DNA from: Thermogutta sp039793925
GTDB taxonomy: Bacteria > Planctomycetota > Planctomycetia > Pirellulales > Thermoguttaceae
Reading direction: 5' to 3'
Assembly (NCBI RefSeq): GCF_039793925.1
Contig: NZ_JBAMME010000003.1
Coordinates: 6,682-70,681 of the forward strand
Length of the DNA stretch: 64,000 nt
The position numbers were made by a program, and so were the translations under genes. Below, piece after piece: positions 53,291 to 61,620 of this stretch. The notes beneath the pieces are model-generated. The model had not been told where the DNA came from and made no database searches. It was given only the letters and a program-made list of their open reading frames with translations. Position 1 is the stretch's first letter. Each line of letters begins with the position of its first letter.

Positions 53291-55966
53291 GTGGCTCGAG
53301 ATCACCGCAAGCTCTATCGTTTTGCCCTTTATGGACGATCGGGTTCTGGTAAGTCGTGTTTATTAGGGGCACTCGCCATAGCGGGAGAGAGTATCGGCGT
53401 TAATGGTCAACTTTACACATGCGAGCGTCTCCCGTACGAAGGCCCAGGGAGTAATGACGGGGCATTCTCCAGTTCCGGGTCCCAAGCAACTCAGGAGGAT
53501 AGGTCACTTGAAAATGGAAAGCGATGGATGGACGAGGTGATTGGGGCGCTGGAACAAAACCGGCTTCCCCCTGGCACGCCTCCGACTCTTGATCCACCGC
53601 CCGCTGTGGACTTCCGCATCGGGGATCCGGAATCCGGCGAACTCCTTGCGAGGATAATCGACTACTCCGGAGAACTCATCAATCCCGATGCCGAGTCAGA
53701 TCCGGAGTCTTTTACTGTTAGGCTCAAAAAAATACTCGCTGAATGTGACGGCCTTCTTATCATCGCAGAGGCCCCGCGACAAAATGAGCCAGGGACTCTT
53801 ACCAAGGAGTTACGACTTTTGCGGGAGGCTTTCCATTCGCTGCGTCAGGTTATCAAGGATCCAATCACAACCCCGGTCGGCGTTCTCATCACGAAATGGG
53901 ACCGGTATTCAGCAATCGATTTCGACAGCCCTCAGAACGAATGTGAGCAACTCGAGAAGTTCCTCCGCGAGAAACGAGAGTACTCTTCTTTAGTTCACTC
54001 CGTTCGATCTACAATTGTTTTCGAGCAAGAGGGGGTGGAAGACGGCGATTCTCCTGCCGCTACCGATAGCGGAACGGAGAATCTCCGTGGTCTTGCCGAG
54101 AACATTGCTGTACCCCATGGGGTACGGCCAAATTACATACTTCCGAGCAGTGGTCAGGTAGAACCAATAGAACATTTTCTGGTCGCTCCGGTTAGTGCTT
54201 TCGGTCAGTCAACGAGCGCAAATGGAAAAGACTTGCCGGCAGGAAGCCTTCGCCCGTTTAACGCTCTTCAGCCCCTTGTGTGGCTCGCAAAGCGCCGTGA
54301 CGAGCTCGATCTTCGTGCGTTTGAAAAACAGTGGACTCGACTGAAAAATTGGTTTTGGCTGCCCGGGTGGTTTGTTTGGCCCGGTGTCCGAAAATTTCGT
54401 GACAAAGTACAGCGACTTGGATTGCGTATGGCAAAAGGTTCGCCATTCCGCAGACAATACTCAGGATTGCGACGCGGTGTGGCGCTGCTCATCAGCCTCT
54501 CGGCCGTGCTCTCGCTGGTGTATTTGACGGTTGTCGGAGATGGAATCGTCTCCGCCTGGCATGTGCGAGAGTTTTGGCTTGCCAAACAATCACTTGACAA
54601 TGCGACGAGCACTGTTGAGGCACTCTTCGCTCACCGCGAACGTTTGAACTCCTGGCCGAAACGCCTTTACACGGGATTTTTAACACAATTTTTTGTTACT
54701 GAAGAATCTCGCCAGGAAACCGTTGAAAATCTTGACAAGCAAATGGATAACATTCTCTACACGCAATTCCAGCCGGCTCCAGGGGAAGTTGAAAAGATCA
54801 AATTAGCGAAAGACTATCTCAAGTACCTCCCAAATGGTCCGCATGCCGAAGAAATCCGAAACTTTATCGACAGGATCAACTGGGAAAATCGCGTGCGAGA
54901 GAATGAGGAGGCATTGGCTAAACTTATAAGAGAGTGGCCTAAAAATGCAATCGGCGACAAAGTCAAAGAATACAAAAAAAGTGTTGATGGATTTCAATGG
55001 CCTCATTCAGACGCTGCACCCCGTGAGCTACAAGAAAAGTTAGCTAACTTTCGAGCAGAAGTGGAGAAGTGGTATTGGACGCAGACTTTCACTGAATTGA
55101 GAAAGAACGTCGGGGACCTCGTGGAGGCCGGTCAATTTTCTCAGGCTGTCCACGAGCTGTTCGCTATTTCGCCGGAACATCGGTCGAACGAGTGGGCGAA
55201 CATTGCGGAGAAAGTGGCTAGTGAGATACCGACAGCTCTTGAGAATATCATTCGTAGTCTGGTTTCCAAAGGAAGTTATGGGGAAGCTCTGAAACACTCT
55301 CACAGCGCCGAGCAAGCCCTCAAGGACCTGGAAAATGCAACGCGTGTCAATCAAAAGTCAGTGGCGGAAAAAGCTCTGGCGGGCGTCCAAAAGATCACCC
55401 GCATACGTGATTACATCAATGAAGACTACGACAAAGTTCTTTACCGTATCGTTCAAGAAAGTCGAACGCGCAAAGCCTGTGAAGATTACTTGCAATACGC
55501 ACCGCTCAAGACGATGGCACAGCACGTGCAGGCCTATCTGGATTATCTCCAAAAGATCGAGATGCCGATGTCACTGACTGTCGGTGTCGCAATCATTTGG
55601 GACCCAGATTATAAACCAGACGACGTGGCTATTCCGGGAGAAAATTATATCACGGTCATCGTAAATGAGGACAAAGTTCTGCGCAAAGGCCCCTATGGAG
55701 AAAACGAAGGTACATCTAAAATTGGAACTTTTTCATTGCAGGCCGATAAAGGGGCTGAAACGTCGTGGCACTTCGTCATCTCTATATTAGAGGTGGACGT
55801 GTTCTTTGACGATTTCGGGGGTCATGGAGAAAAGGATATTTCGGCCAGAGAACTGAGCACTGGGGTGGAAATTCCCCTGCGCGGCGCAGGATTTGAAAAT
55901 AAAGCACATCTTAAAATTCTTGAAGGTTGGCCACCCGAACCGGAGTTACCGCAGTGGATTCGCTGA
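53291..55966 (+). CDS. Membrane-spanning GTPase (island gene 3)
   Basis: An 891-residue protein. The N-terminal ~390 residues are a P-loop GTPase with G1 GRSGSGKS (15-22), G3 DYSG (124-127) and G4 TKWD (201-204); a G5-like VSAFG follows at ~301. One membrane helix is at ~396-416 (GVALLISLSAVLSLVYLTVV), then a long helical stalk-like region (~420-770) and a beta-rich C-terminal domain (~770-885, MSLTVGVAIIWDPDY, ETSWHFVISILEVDVFFDD). With a cytoplasmic GTPase and an extracytoplasmic stalk this resembles TssM-like architecture only in outline; no homology is claimed. GTG 53291 follows GAGGGAGG (53276-53283). Confidence 0.8.
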   Translation: MARDHRKLYRFALYGRSGSGKSCLLGALAIAGESIGVNGQLYTCERLPYEGPGSNDGAFSSSGSQATQEDRSLENGKRWMDEVIGALEQNRLPPGTPPTLDPPPAVDFRIGDPESGELLARIIDYSGELINPDAESDPESFTVRLKKILAECDGLLIIAEAPRQNEPGTLTKELRLLREAFHSLRQVIKDPITTPVGVLITKWDRYSAIDFDSPQNECEQLEKFLREKREYSSLVHSVRSTIVFEQEGVEDGDSPAATDSGTENLRGLAENIAVPHGVRPNYILPSSGQVEPIEHFLVAPVSAFGQSTSANGKDLPAGSLRPFNALQPLVWLAKRRDELDLRAFEKQWTRLKNWFWLPGWFVWPGVRKFRDKVQRLGLRMAKGSPFRRQYSGLRRGVALLISLSAVLSLVYLTVVGDGIVSAWHVREFWLAKQSLDNATSTVEALFAHRERLNSWPKRLYTGFLTQFFVTEESRQETVENLDKQMDNILYTQFQPAPGEVEKIKLAKDYLKYLPNGPHAEEIRNFIDRINWENRVRENEEALAKLIREWPKNAIGDKVKEYKKSVDGFQWPHSDAAPRELQEKLANFRAEVEKWYWTQTFTELRKNVGDLVEAGQFSQAVHELFAISPEHRSNEWANIAEKVASEIPTALENIIRSLVSKGSYGEALKHSHSAEQALKDLENATRVNQKSVAEKALAGVQKITRIRDYINEDYDKVLYRIVQESRTRKACEDYLQYAPLKTMAQHVQAYLDYLQKIEMPMSLTVGVAIIWDPDYKPDDVAIPGENYITVIVNEDKVLRKGPYGENEGTSKIGTFSLQADKGAETSWHFVISILEVDVFFDDFGGHGEKDISARELSTGVEIPLRGAGFENKAHLKILEGWPPEPELPQWIR

Positions 55967-57447
55967 AGTGTGTTTTGTTCGGTTTGACTCCCCGTGGCGG
56001 GCCGAAGAACCACGTCTTTATCTTTCCTGCGGGCCTGCAAAAGGAGGCGAGTGCTCTCGCTCAGCGCAGATCCGGGGAAGTGGAAAGACTTCTTTCAGAA
56101 CGGCCCGAGCATGAGTGGCGCGGTGGAGTCATCGAGGGTGACCTGGCCGTCGTGGCGGACGTTGTCGTGCAACCGAGTACTGGTCGCCCTGGAAAGGAAT
56201 GGCTCTGCCTGATTTCGCCCGGACTCGACCGAGCGAGTGACGGGGAAAAAGACAATATCCTTAAGTGGCTGCGTCAAAAATTCGTTGACATGCAACACCT
56301 CGTGCAGAACTACGAGTGGAATACCATCAGAGGTGAAAGTATCGCGTTGCCCGACCTGAAAAAATGGCAGGGTGAAGCTCAGAAGTTCTTCCCTGGAGAC
56401 GTCGTTCTGGAATTTGCTTCGGCAAAAGATACCTCACGGCGGCGAGTTTGTGGGAGAGTACTCATGTTGGCTGTGGGTTTCGGTGTCGCTGTGCTCCTTG
56501 CTTTTCAATTTGGACCAGGAAGGCATGTTTGGCATCCCTGGGCACCAGGGCCTCTAGTGGAACCGCAACCACGATTCCAGAAGCTTATTCAAACGCTCGG
56601 ATTGCCCCAGGCGGCTGAACCTAAGGACATCGCAGAGAAGCTTTCGCCTGTACTCGTGACGGAGAGACAGGATGACCGGAGCCCCGAAGACAGGATCCGA
56701 GAGGTCTTGCAGCTGATCGATGAGAAGGTCAATAAGAGCCCGGCCGGTGTAAGGAATTCTTCTGTTGACGAACTGGCAGGGTATCCTTCCATTCTCAGTC
56801 CACTAGGGGATCTCTTTCCCGCGAGTAACGGGCACAACTTTGATCCTCTGGGCCTCATTCGTTCGGGAGATAAGAAGCTTCGTGATCTCGCGAGATGGGC
56901 AGAGGGGACCGATTATCAGCAGCTTAATCAGTTTTTGCGGGCACTGAGCAATTTACAAGACATTCCTTCCGATGAAAAGACACAAGTCACTAATGATTTG
57001 AGGTTATACCCACCGCAGGGTTTTCGTCAATCGGACATGGAACGATTGTCCGACCTATTTCAACTCGTTGATAACCCGAAACTTCGCTCACTATGTCAAG
57101 ACGATTCACGACGGCGTTTTTTTGTTCGTGAAGACTTGGAAGGGCTGAGCCTGGCTCAGCAGGCCACCGCTTTGCTTGCAGACCTTTGCCAGCTTGGTGA
57201 GACAAAATCTTTTCGAGAATTTCAAGCCTCCTGGCTGAGGGCCTCCAACGGTCCAATCCGGAATCTGGTACAAGTCGCCAAAGATCTAGCGACTCGTGCC
57301 AGTCATCCCAAATTAGGCGAGGCATGGAGCCGATTGGGAAACTTTTTCCAAGAGATCACATCCGTTTGCAACAATCAGGCGCAAGGCAAAACGTTTCAGT
57401 CAGGCATCCTACTACGGAGTACGAAGGTATTTCCAGTTGAAAAATGA
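55954..57447 (+). CDS. Single-pass membrane protein (island gene 4)
   Basis: A 497-residue protein with an N-terminal cytoplasmic domain (residues ~3-160, KCVLFGLTPRGGPKNHVFIF, KEWLCLISPGLDRA), one membrane helix at ~168-187 (RVLMLAVGFGVAVLLAFQF) and a helical extracytoplasmic part (~190-497) with repeated aspartate/leucine-rich stretches (DRIREVLQLIDEKVNKSP). No family is recognised. GTG 55954 is preferred because GGAG is 8-9 bases upstream; TTG 55927 is in frame too. It overlaps gene 3 by 13 bases, so the two are translationally linked. The N-terminal domain is the likeliest partner of the GTPase. Confidence 0.68.
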   Translation: MDSLKCVLFGLTPRGGPKNHVFIFPAGLQKEASALAQRRSGEVERLLSERPEHEWRGGVIEGDLAVVADVVVQPSTGRPGKEWLCLISPGLDRASDGEKDNILKWLRQKFVDMQHLVQNYEWNTIRGESIALPDLKKWQGEAQKFFPGDVVLEFASAKDTSRRRVCGRVLMLAVGFGVAVLLAFQFGPGRHVWHPWAPGPLVEPQPRFQKLIQTLGLPQAAEPKDIAEKLSPVLVTERQDDRSPEDRIREVLQLIDEKVNKSPAGVRNSSVDELAGYPSILSPLGDLFPASNGHNFDPLGLIRSGDKKLRDLARWAEGTDYQQLNQFLRALSNLQDIPSDEKTQVTNDLRLYPPQGFRQSDMERLSDLFQLVDNPKLRSLCQDDSRRRFFVREDLEGLSLAQQATALLADLCQLGETKSFREFQASWLRASNGPIRNLVQVAKDLATRASHPKLGEAWSRLGNFFQEITSVCNNQAQGKTFQSGILLRSTKVFPVEK

Positions 57448-58106
57448 AACGCCACTCCTTGGCCGAATCATTAAGCTCGCGTAACCCAGATCCCCTGCGA
57501 TGCCTGCCGTGAGCGCCGCAGCTGTGAAGCGATTGTGGCCGTGAAAGTCTTTGGTGAAGCGCTTGTGCACATAGCGGAGCTGTCGCAGTCCACCGCCAGC
57601 GCTGTGAAGCGAGCGACGTCCGCAAGCCCCGATTTCAAAGCTTTCATCCAGTATTTGTCGACGCGCGCTTCGGTGCCGCAAGAGCCGTCGACACTTTTAA
57701 TCATTTCAGCGAAGTAGAATTTGCGTTTGTAGCCCTGTTTCTCCTGACACCTTTGGAGCACGGCGTTGAGCTCATCGAGATGGTCTTTGCGAACGAACAA
57801 CAGACCGGTCGAGAGCCAGCGTTTGTTTGCGTCGCTTTCGTCATGGAAGACAGAATATTCAGTTGTTCGTTCCACTGGTCTGCGCCAGAGATCTCGTTGC
57901 ATGCCCAACGCTCCGCGGAACGCCTCATGCAGAACGCACGCCTTCCGGCCGAGACCGCGCACCAACACCTCAAACCACCAGCGCAGCGAGCCCATGATGC
58001 CGGTAGGAATGACCCGTCCACCCTGTTGTTCTACATCGCCCGTCCATACACGGGTGATAGCTTTGAGTTTCCACTCTCTCGGGTTTATACCCCATTCTCC
58101 TTTCAT
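57412..58106 (-). pseudogene. Broken chimera of Cmr1 N-terminus and DUF3800
   Basis: The first ~55 residues (MKGEWGINPREWKLK, ITRVWTGDVEQQ, TGIMGSLRWWFEVLVRGLG) match the N-terminus of Cmr1, a RAMP subunit of type III-B CRISPR effector complexes. At about residue 70 the frame passes into a DUF3800 (RNase H-like) domain: EYSVFHDESDANKRWLSTGLL and YFAEMIKS. Around 57570-57590 the DUF3800 frame breaks: one frame reads LAVDCDSSAM and another, shifted by one, continues VHKRFTKDFHGHNRFTAAAL. The gene is therefore a deleted fusion of two genes plus a frameshift. GAGGGG precedes ATG 58106. No Cmr2-6, Cas1/2 or repeat array is present. Confidence 0.7.
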
Positions 58107-58226
58107 GGCTTCACCCCTCGTCACCCCGCCTCCCGGGGCACTGCCCAACACGACGTATTTCTCTCCGACGAGTCCTCTTCCCACAAGAGACCACACCCCC
58201 GAAGCAACGGCACACCCACTATTAAT

Positions 58227-58427
58227 TCAGAAGAAATTCTCGAAGCAATAAGGCTTCCGCGACCCCAAACCCTGTCCCCTGTAGCATTCCCACGCCTCGC
58301 CAATCTTGCGATACAACGCCTTTTGCTCCTCGCTGAGCGCCTTTCGACCCCGTTTCTGGCGACTTCGAGCCCGTGCCCAGGGTGATAGTTGAAATCCCAA
58401 TACTCCCGGACACGGTGCCGACAGCAT
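58227..58427 (-). pseudogene. Gene remnant upstream of Cmr1 fragment
   Basis: A 66-residue frame whose last 40 residues look like real protein (RGRKALSEEQKALYRKIGEAW, then ECYRGQGLGSRKPYC). A different frame immediately upstream (VPPACCRHRVREYWDFN) also looks coding, so this may be one frameshifted gene. It lies on the same strand as and upstream of the Cmr1 fragment. No family is assigned. Confidence 0.35.
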
Positions 58428-58744
58428 GCCGGTGGCACCAGGATAGTTTCATGAGACAAGCAACAGGCTGCGAGATGTCTACCGTCGCTCGTGGGCACTG
58501 GATCGGTAGACGGGATTTTGCAGAAAACTTTGGAGGCAGAAAAGAATCGGGCCTGAATGACTCGAAAATGTCGGGCAACTGCCCGATGTTCACCACAACG
58601 AACCGACACGACGAACCGGAATTCGCCTGACTACCTTGTTGAGCAAGGCCCCATCCTTTGGGTACGATGGCATCTCTTGCAGCAACACTGGGGGATTTCT
58701 GATCCCGCACAATCGCAGACCTTTCTCAAGGAAAGGGAGTACAG
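58428..58744. other. Region before lactate-permease gene
   Basis: About 317 bases carrying more decayed-looking open frames on the minus strand. It must hold the promoter of the permease gene, which I cannot fix. No feature is supported. Confidence 0.4.
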
Positions 58745-60421
58745 ATGTCGGCTGCGCTTCTGGCAATGTTCCCATTGTTGCTGGTGTTCGTTCTTCTCGT
58801 GGGCTGGCAATGGCCCGCACGGCGGACCATGCCGCTGTGTTACCTTACCACTTTGTTGATTGGACTACTTTATTGGCAGATGACCTGGTCACGGATCCTT
58901 GCGGCGACAGTGGAGGGGCTGATCATCGCGGTGATGCTTCTGTACATCATTTTTGGGGCGCTGCTTCTCTTGGCGATGTTGAAGCATTCGGGGGCGGTTT
59001 CGGCGATTCGTGACGGCTTTTACAAGATTTCACCGGATCGTCGCATTCAGGCGTTGATCGTCGGTTGGGCCTTCGGCAGCTTCATCGAGGGTGCTGCGGG
59101 ATTTGGAACTCCGGCGGCTGTTGCCGGCCCGCTCCTGGTCATTCTGGGATTTCCACCGCTTGCGGCAGCGACCGCCTCGGTGACGATCCAGAGCACCCCC
59201 GTTTCCTTTGGCGCAGTGGGAACGCCCATTTTGGTCGGCGTCAATAAGGGACTTCAGGACCAACCGGCGGTGCTCAAGTATCTAGCGGACCACGCCTTGA
59301 CAAGCGGTTTGACTGAAGCGGCGGCCTACGAACAGCTACTCTTCGAGATCGGCCGTCGCGCCGCGGTGCTTCATGGGGTGATCGGCCTGGTCATGCCGTT
59401 TTTCGTCGTTTGCCTGTTGACTCGCTTTTTTGGCGCTCGGCGATCATGGTGGGAAGGCCTCGGCGTGTGGAAGTTCTGCCTATTCTCGGGCCTTGCCTTC
59501 TGCGTTCCTTACGTGATCTTTGCCTGGACGCTGGGACCCAAATTTCCCTCACTTCTCGGCGGTCCTGTGGCCCTGATCTTGACGACATTGGCCGCCCGCG
59601 CCGGCTGGTTTCAACCGAAGACCCCTTGGGACTTTGCCGAGACGGTCTCTCCCAATCCGGGACATGCCACAGCAGAGGAAGCGGCGATGCCTTCCTGGAC
59701 ACTGGGCATCCGCATGGCCTGGCTTCCTTACGCCGTTGTTGCGGGCCTGCTCGTCCTCGAACAATGGAGTCCCATCAAGAACTTTTTGACGCAGGCAAAC
59801 TGGGAATGGACCATCAGCTCGGCCGAGGTGGCCAGTCAGGCAATTGTCGCACGCTGGAATGTCCTCACATCACCAGGGACGGCTTTTCTCCTGGCCGCCT
59901 TGTTCACAGTCGTGGTATTCGCGATCCCGCGTCAGCGAATCCAAGACGCATGTTTTGAAGCATGGCAAAAGACGCTGGCCGCGGCTCTGGCCCTCATTTT
60001 TGCCGTCCCCGCTGTGCGGATTTTCATTCAATCCAACGTCAACGAGGCTGGCCTGGCCGGTATGCCGCAGGAGCTTGCCCAGGCCGTCTCGCAGTGTGTT
60101 GGGCAGGTCTGGCCCGCCTTTGCCGCGGGAATCGGCGCCCTGGGGGCATTCATCGCCGGGAGCAACACCATCAGCAACATGACGTTCGCCCTGTTTCAAT
60201 TTGAAGTCGCCCTCAAGACGGCCCTGGACCCGCTCTGGACCGTTGCTCTCCAGGTGGTCGGTGGCGCAGCAGGAAACATGGTGTGTGTCCACAATGTCGT
60301 CGCTGCCGCGGCAACCGTGGGCCTCGTCGGCCAGGAGGGAAACATCATCCGCAAGACGGTCGTCCCAACGGTCTATTACCTCCTTGCCGCAGGCTTGCTG
60401 GGCCTTGCGCTCTGCCACTAA
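58745..60421 (+). CDS. L-lactate permease family transporter
   Basis: A 558-residue polytopic inner-membrane transporter of the LctP/LldP (lactate permease) family, with about 12-14 hydrophobic helices. Typical segments are GWAFGSFIEGAAGFGTPAAVAGPLL, STPVSFGAVGTPILVGV, and, near the C-terminus, GALGAFIAGSNTISNMTFA and GGAAGNMVCVHNVVAAAATVG. It should take up lactate or glycolate by proton symport. AGGAAAGGGAG precedes ATG 58745. It stands outside the island operon and has no lactate dehydrogenase neighbour here. Confidence 0.92.
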   Translation: MSAALLAMFPLLLVFVLLVGWQWPARRTMPLCYLTTLLIGLLYWQMTWSRILAATVEGLIIAVMLLYIIFGALLLLAMLKHSGAVSAIRDGFYKISPDRRIQALIVGWAFGSFIEGAAGFGTPAAVAGPLLVILGFPPLAAATASVTIQSTPVSFGAVGTPILVGVNKGLQDQPAVLKYLADHALTSGLTEAAAYEQLLFEIGRRAAVLHGVIGLVMPFFVVCLLTRFFGARRSWWEGLGVWKFCLFSGLAFCVPYVIFAWTLGPKFPSLLGGPVALILTTLAARAGWFQPKTPWDFAETVSPNPGHATAEEAAMPSWTLGIRMAWLPYAVVAGLLVLEQWSPIKNFLTQANWEWTISSAEVASQAIVARWNVLTSPGTAFLLAALFTVVVFAIPRQRIQDACFEAWQKTLAAALALIFAVPAVRIFIQSNVNEAGLAGMPQELAQAVSQCVGQVWPAFAAGIGALGAFIAGSNTISNMTFALFQFEVALKTALDPLWTVALQVVGGAAGNMVCVHNVVAAAATVGLVGQEGNIIRKTVVPTVYYLLAAGLLGLALCH

Positions 60422-60921
60422 AAATTTGGCCCCCCGCGATGAGATGTCACGTTCTTAGGGTAAATGCTCCTGCCGCCCCCAAACAGAACTTGCGATCCCA
60501 CAGCACCCCCCGGCGGCGCAAAATTTGGCATACCGGACGACGAAACACAATGGCTGCCGTCATCGTGTGACCACCGCTGGGACGGAAAACCGGCCCCATC
60601 TGCAACTACGAACCGGTCATCCGCAACGAAGAATCCCTCAACCGCCTTCGCGAATATATGACCGCCAATCCCGGTCGGGGCAATCCATAGCGGATGGTCC
60701 GTGGGGCGATTCATGAATCGCCCGGAGTGATGGTGTTCTGCGTACTACGTGGAATCCCGCTAGAAGCGACTCATAGAAGGCCCCTACCATTGCTTATGAT
60801 TCTCACATGCCCTAGCACCGGAGGGATGGGGTATTTGACGCGGCCGGAGGGACCTGCTTGTCAGGTCCGATAACGAACAATGAATCCTCCCTCACCGAAG
60901 AACAAGCCCTTGGAGACTGAG
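60422..60921. other. Intergenic region with hairpin
   Basis: About 500 bases downstream of the permease gene. It includes the ACAAG/CTTGT hairpin repeat copy D (60850-60868). No other feature is supported. Confidence 0.5.
60850..60868. repeat. CTTGT-loop hairpin repeat, copy D
   Basis: GGACCTG at 60850-60856 and CAGGTCC at 60862-60868 form a perfect 7-bp stem with loop CTTGT. This is the best copy of the repeat family also seen at 10596-10659, 20931-20986 and 63889-63907. Confidence 0.75.
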
Positions 60922-61158
60922 CTAGGAATAAAGCCACCACACAAAGTGTGTGAACGCGGCGAGTGCCAAGCTGACGCAGATTATGAGAAATGCAAGCGGG
61001 ACACAGCATCCCAGCGCCCTACCAACTTTCCGCTGTCGCCCTGATCGCGTGAGGGGTATGCCCAGTTTCCGCGAAATCCGGGCCTTCATGCCGGAAATTC
61101 CCAAAGCCCGTTTCCAAGAGAAAGAAAGGCCCGGGATGCCCTTTCTGCGGCGTGCCAT
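60922..61158 (-). CDS. Small membrane protein with basic N-terminal domain
   Basis: A 78-residue protein. The N-terminal part is strongly basic (RRRKGIPGLSFSWKRALG, MKARISRKLGIPLTRSGR) and the C-terminus is one membrane helix (LAFLIICVSLALAAFTHFVWWLY). GGAGGG is well spaced upstream of ATG 61158. The basic segment looks like a conserved planctomycete motif (KRxxGIPGLSFSWKRALGIS) that I recall but cannot name. Confidence 0.65.
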   Translation of the reverse strand: MARRRKGIPGLSFSWKRALGISGMKARISRKLGIPLTRSGRQRKVGRALGCCVPLAFLIICVSLALAAFTHFVWWLYS

Positions 61159-61620
61159 GATATAAGCCCTCCTATTCCCATGCCTTGTAAGACAGCCCCG
61201 CTATTAATCTGTGTTCGCTGACTTAGTGTAGCAAGTAAACCGATTATTCACAAGCTGCAAACCGATGGACTCTCCCAGCCTCGGTATTATCGTTATGCCG
61301 GTTCAGTAACGCCCAATTTTTTCGCAAGTTCGACCCTCGGCGGGGTTTCGGTGCTACTTATGTGACAAGGGTTCGCCCATTTCTCCCAATTCGCCCGGCA
61401 CTGGATAGTCGGCCCAAGAAGTTTGGCCGCCCATAACATTCCGCCCAGTAAGTGAATCATTTAAATCGACCGCCTTCTTGACGGAGTGATTCTGTGTAAG
61501 CTAAAAGCACCTTGACAACCGGTCTTCCGAACATAATCTAAAGACCGCAGAAAGAATATTGACGTCTTGAAGTGCCAGCAAGGCGTGCCGGTTGCGCTTC
61601 AGCCAAGTGAGGAATTTTCA
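61159..61620. other. Intergenic region with promoter
   Basis: About 460 bases upstream of the lyase-like gene. It contains the promoter at 61512-61539 and otherwise no feature. Confidence 0.5.
61512..61539 (+). promoter_or_regulatory. Sigma-70 promoter of lyase-like gene
   Basis: TTGACA at 61512-61517 and TAATCT at 61534-61539 are 16 bases apart. The start codon at 61621 is about 80 bases downstream. Confidence 0.65.

Noticed and set aside
57448..58744. CRISPR array near the Cmr1 fragment
   Set aside because: I looked for regularly spaced direct repeats on both sides and saw none.
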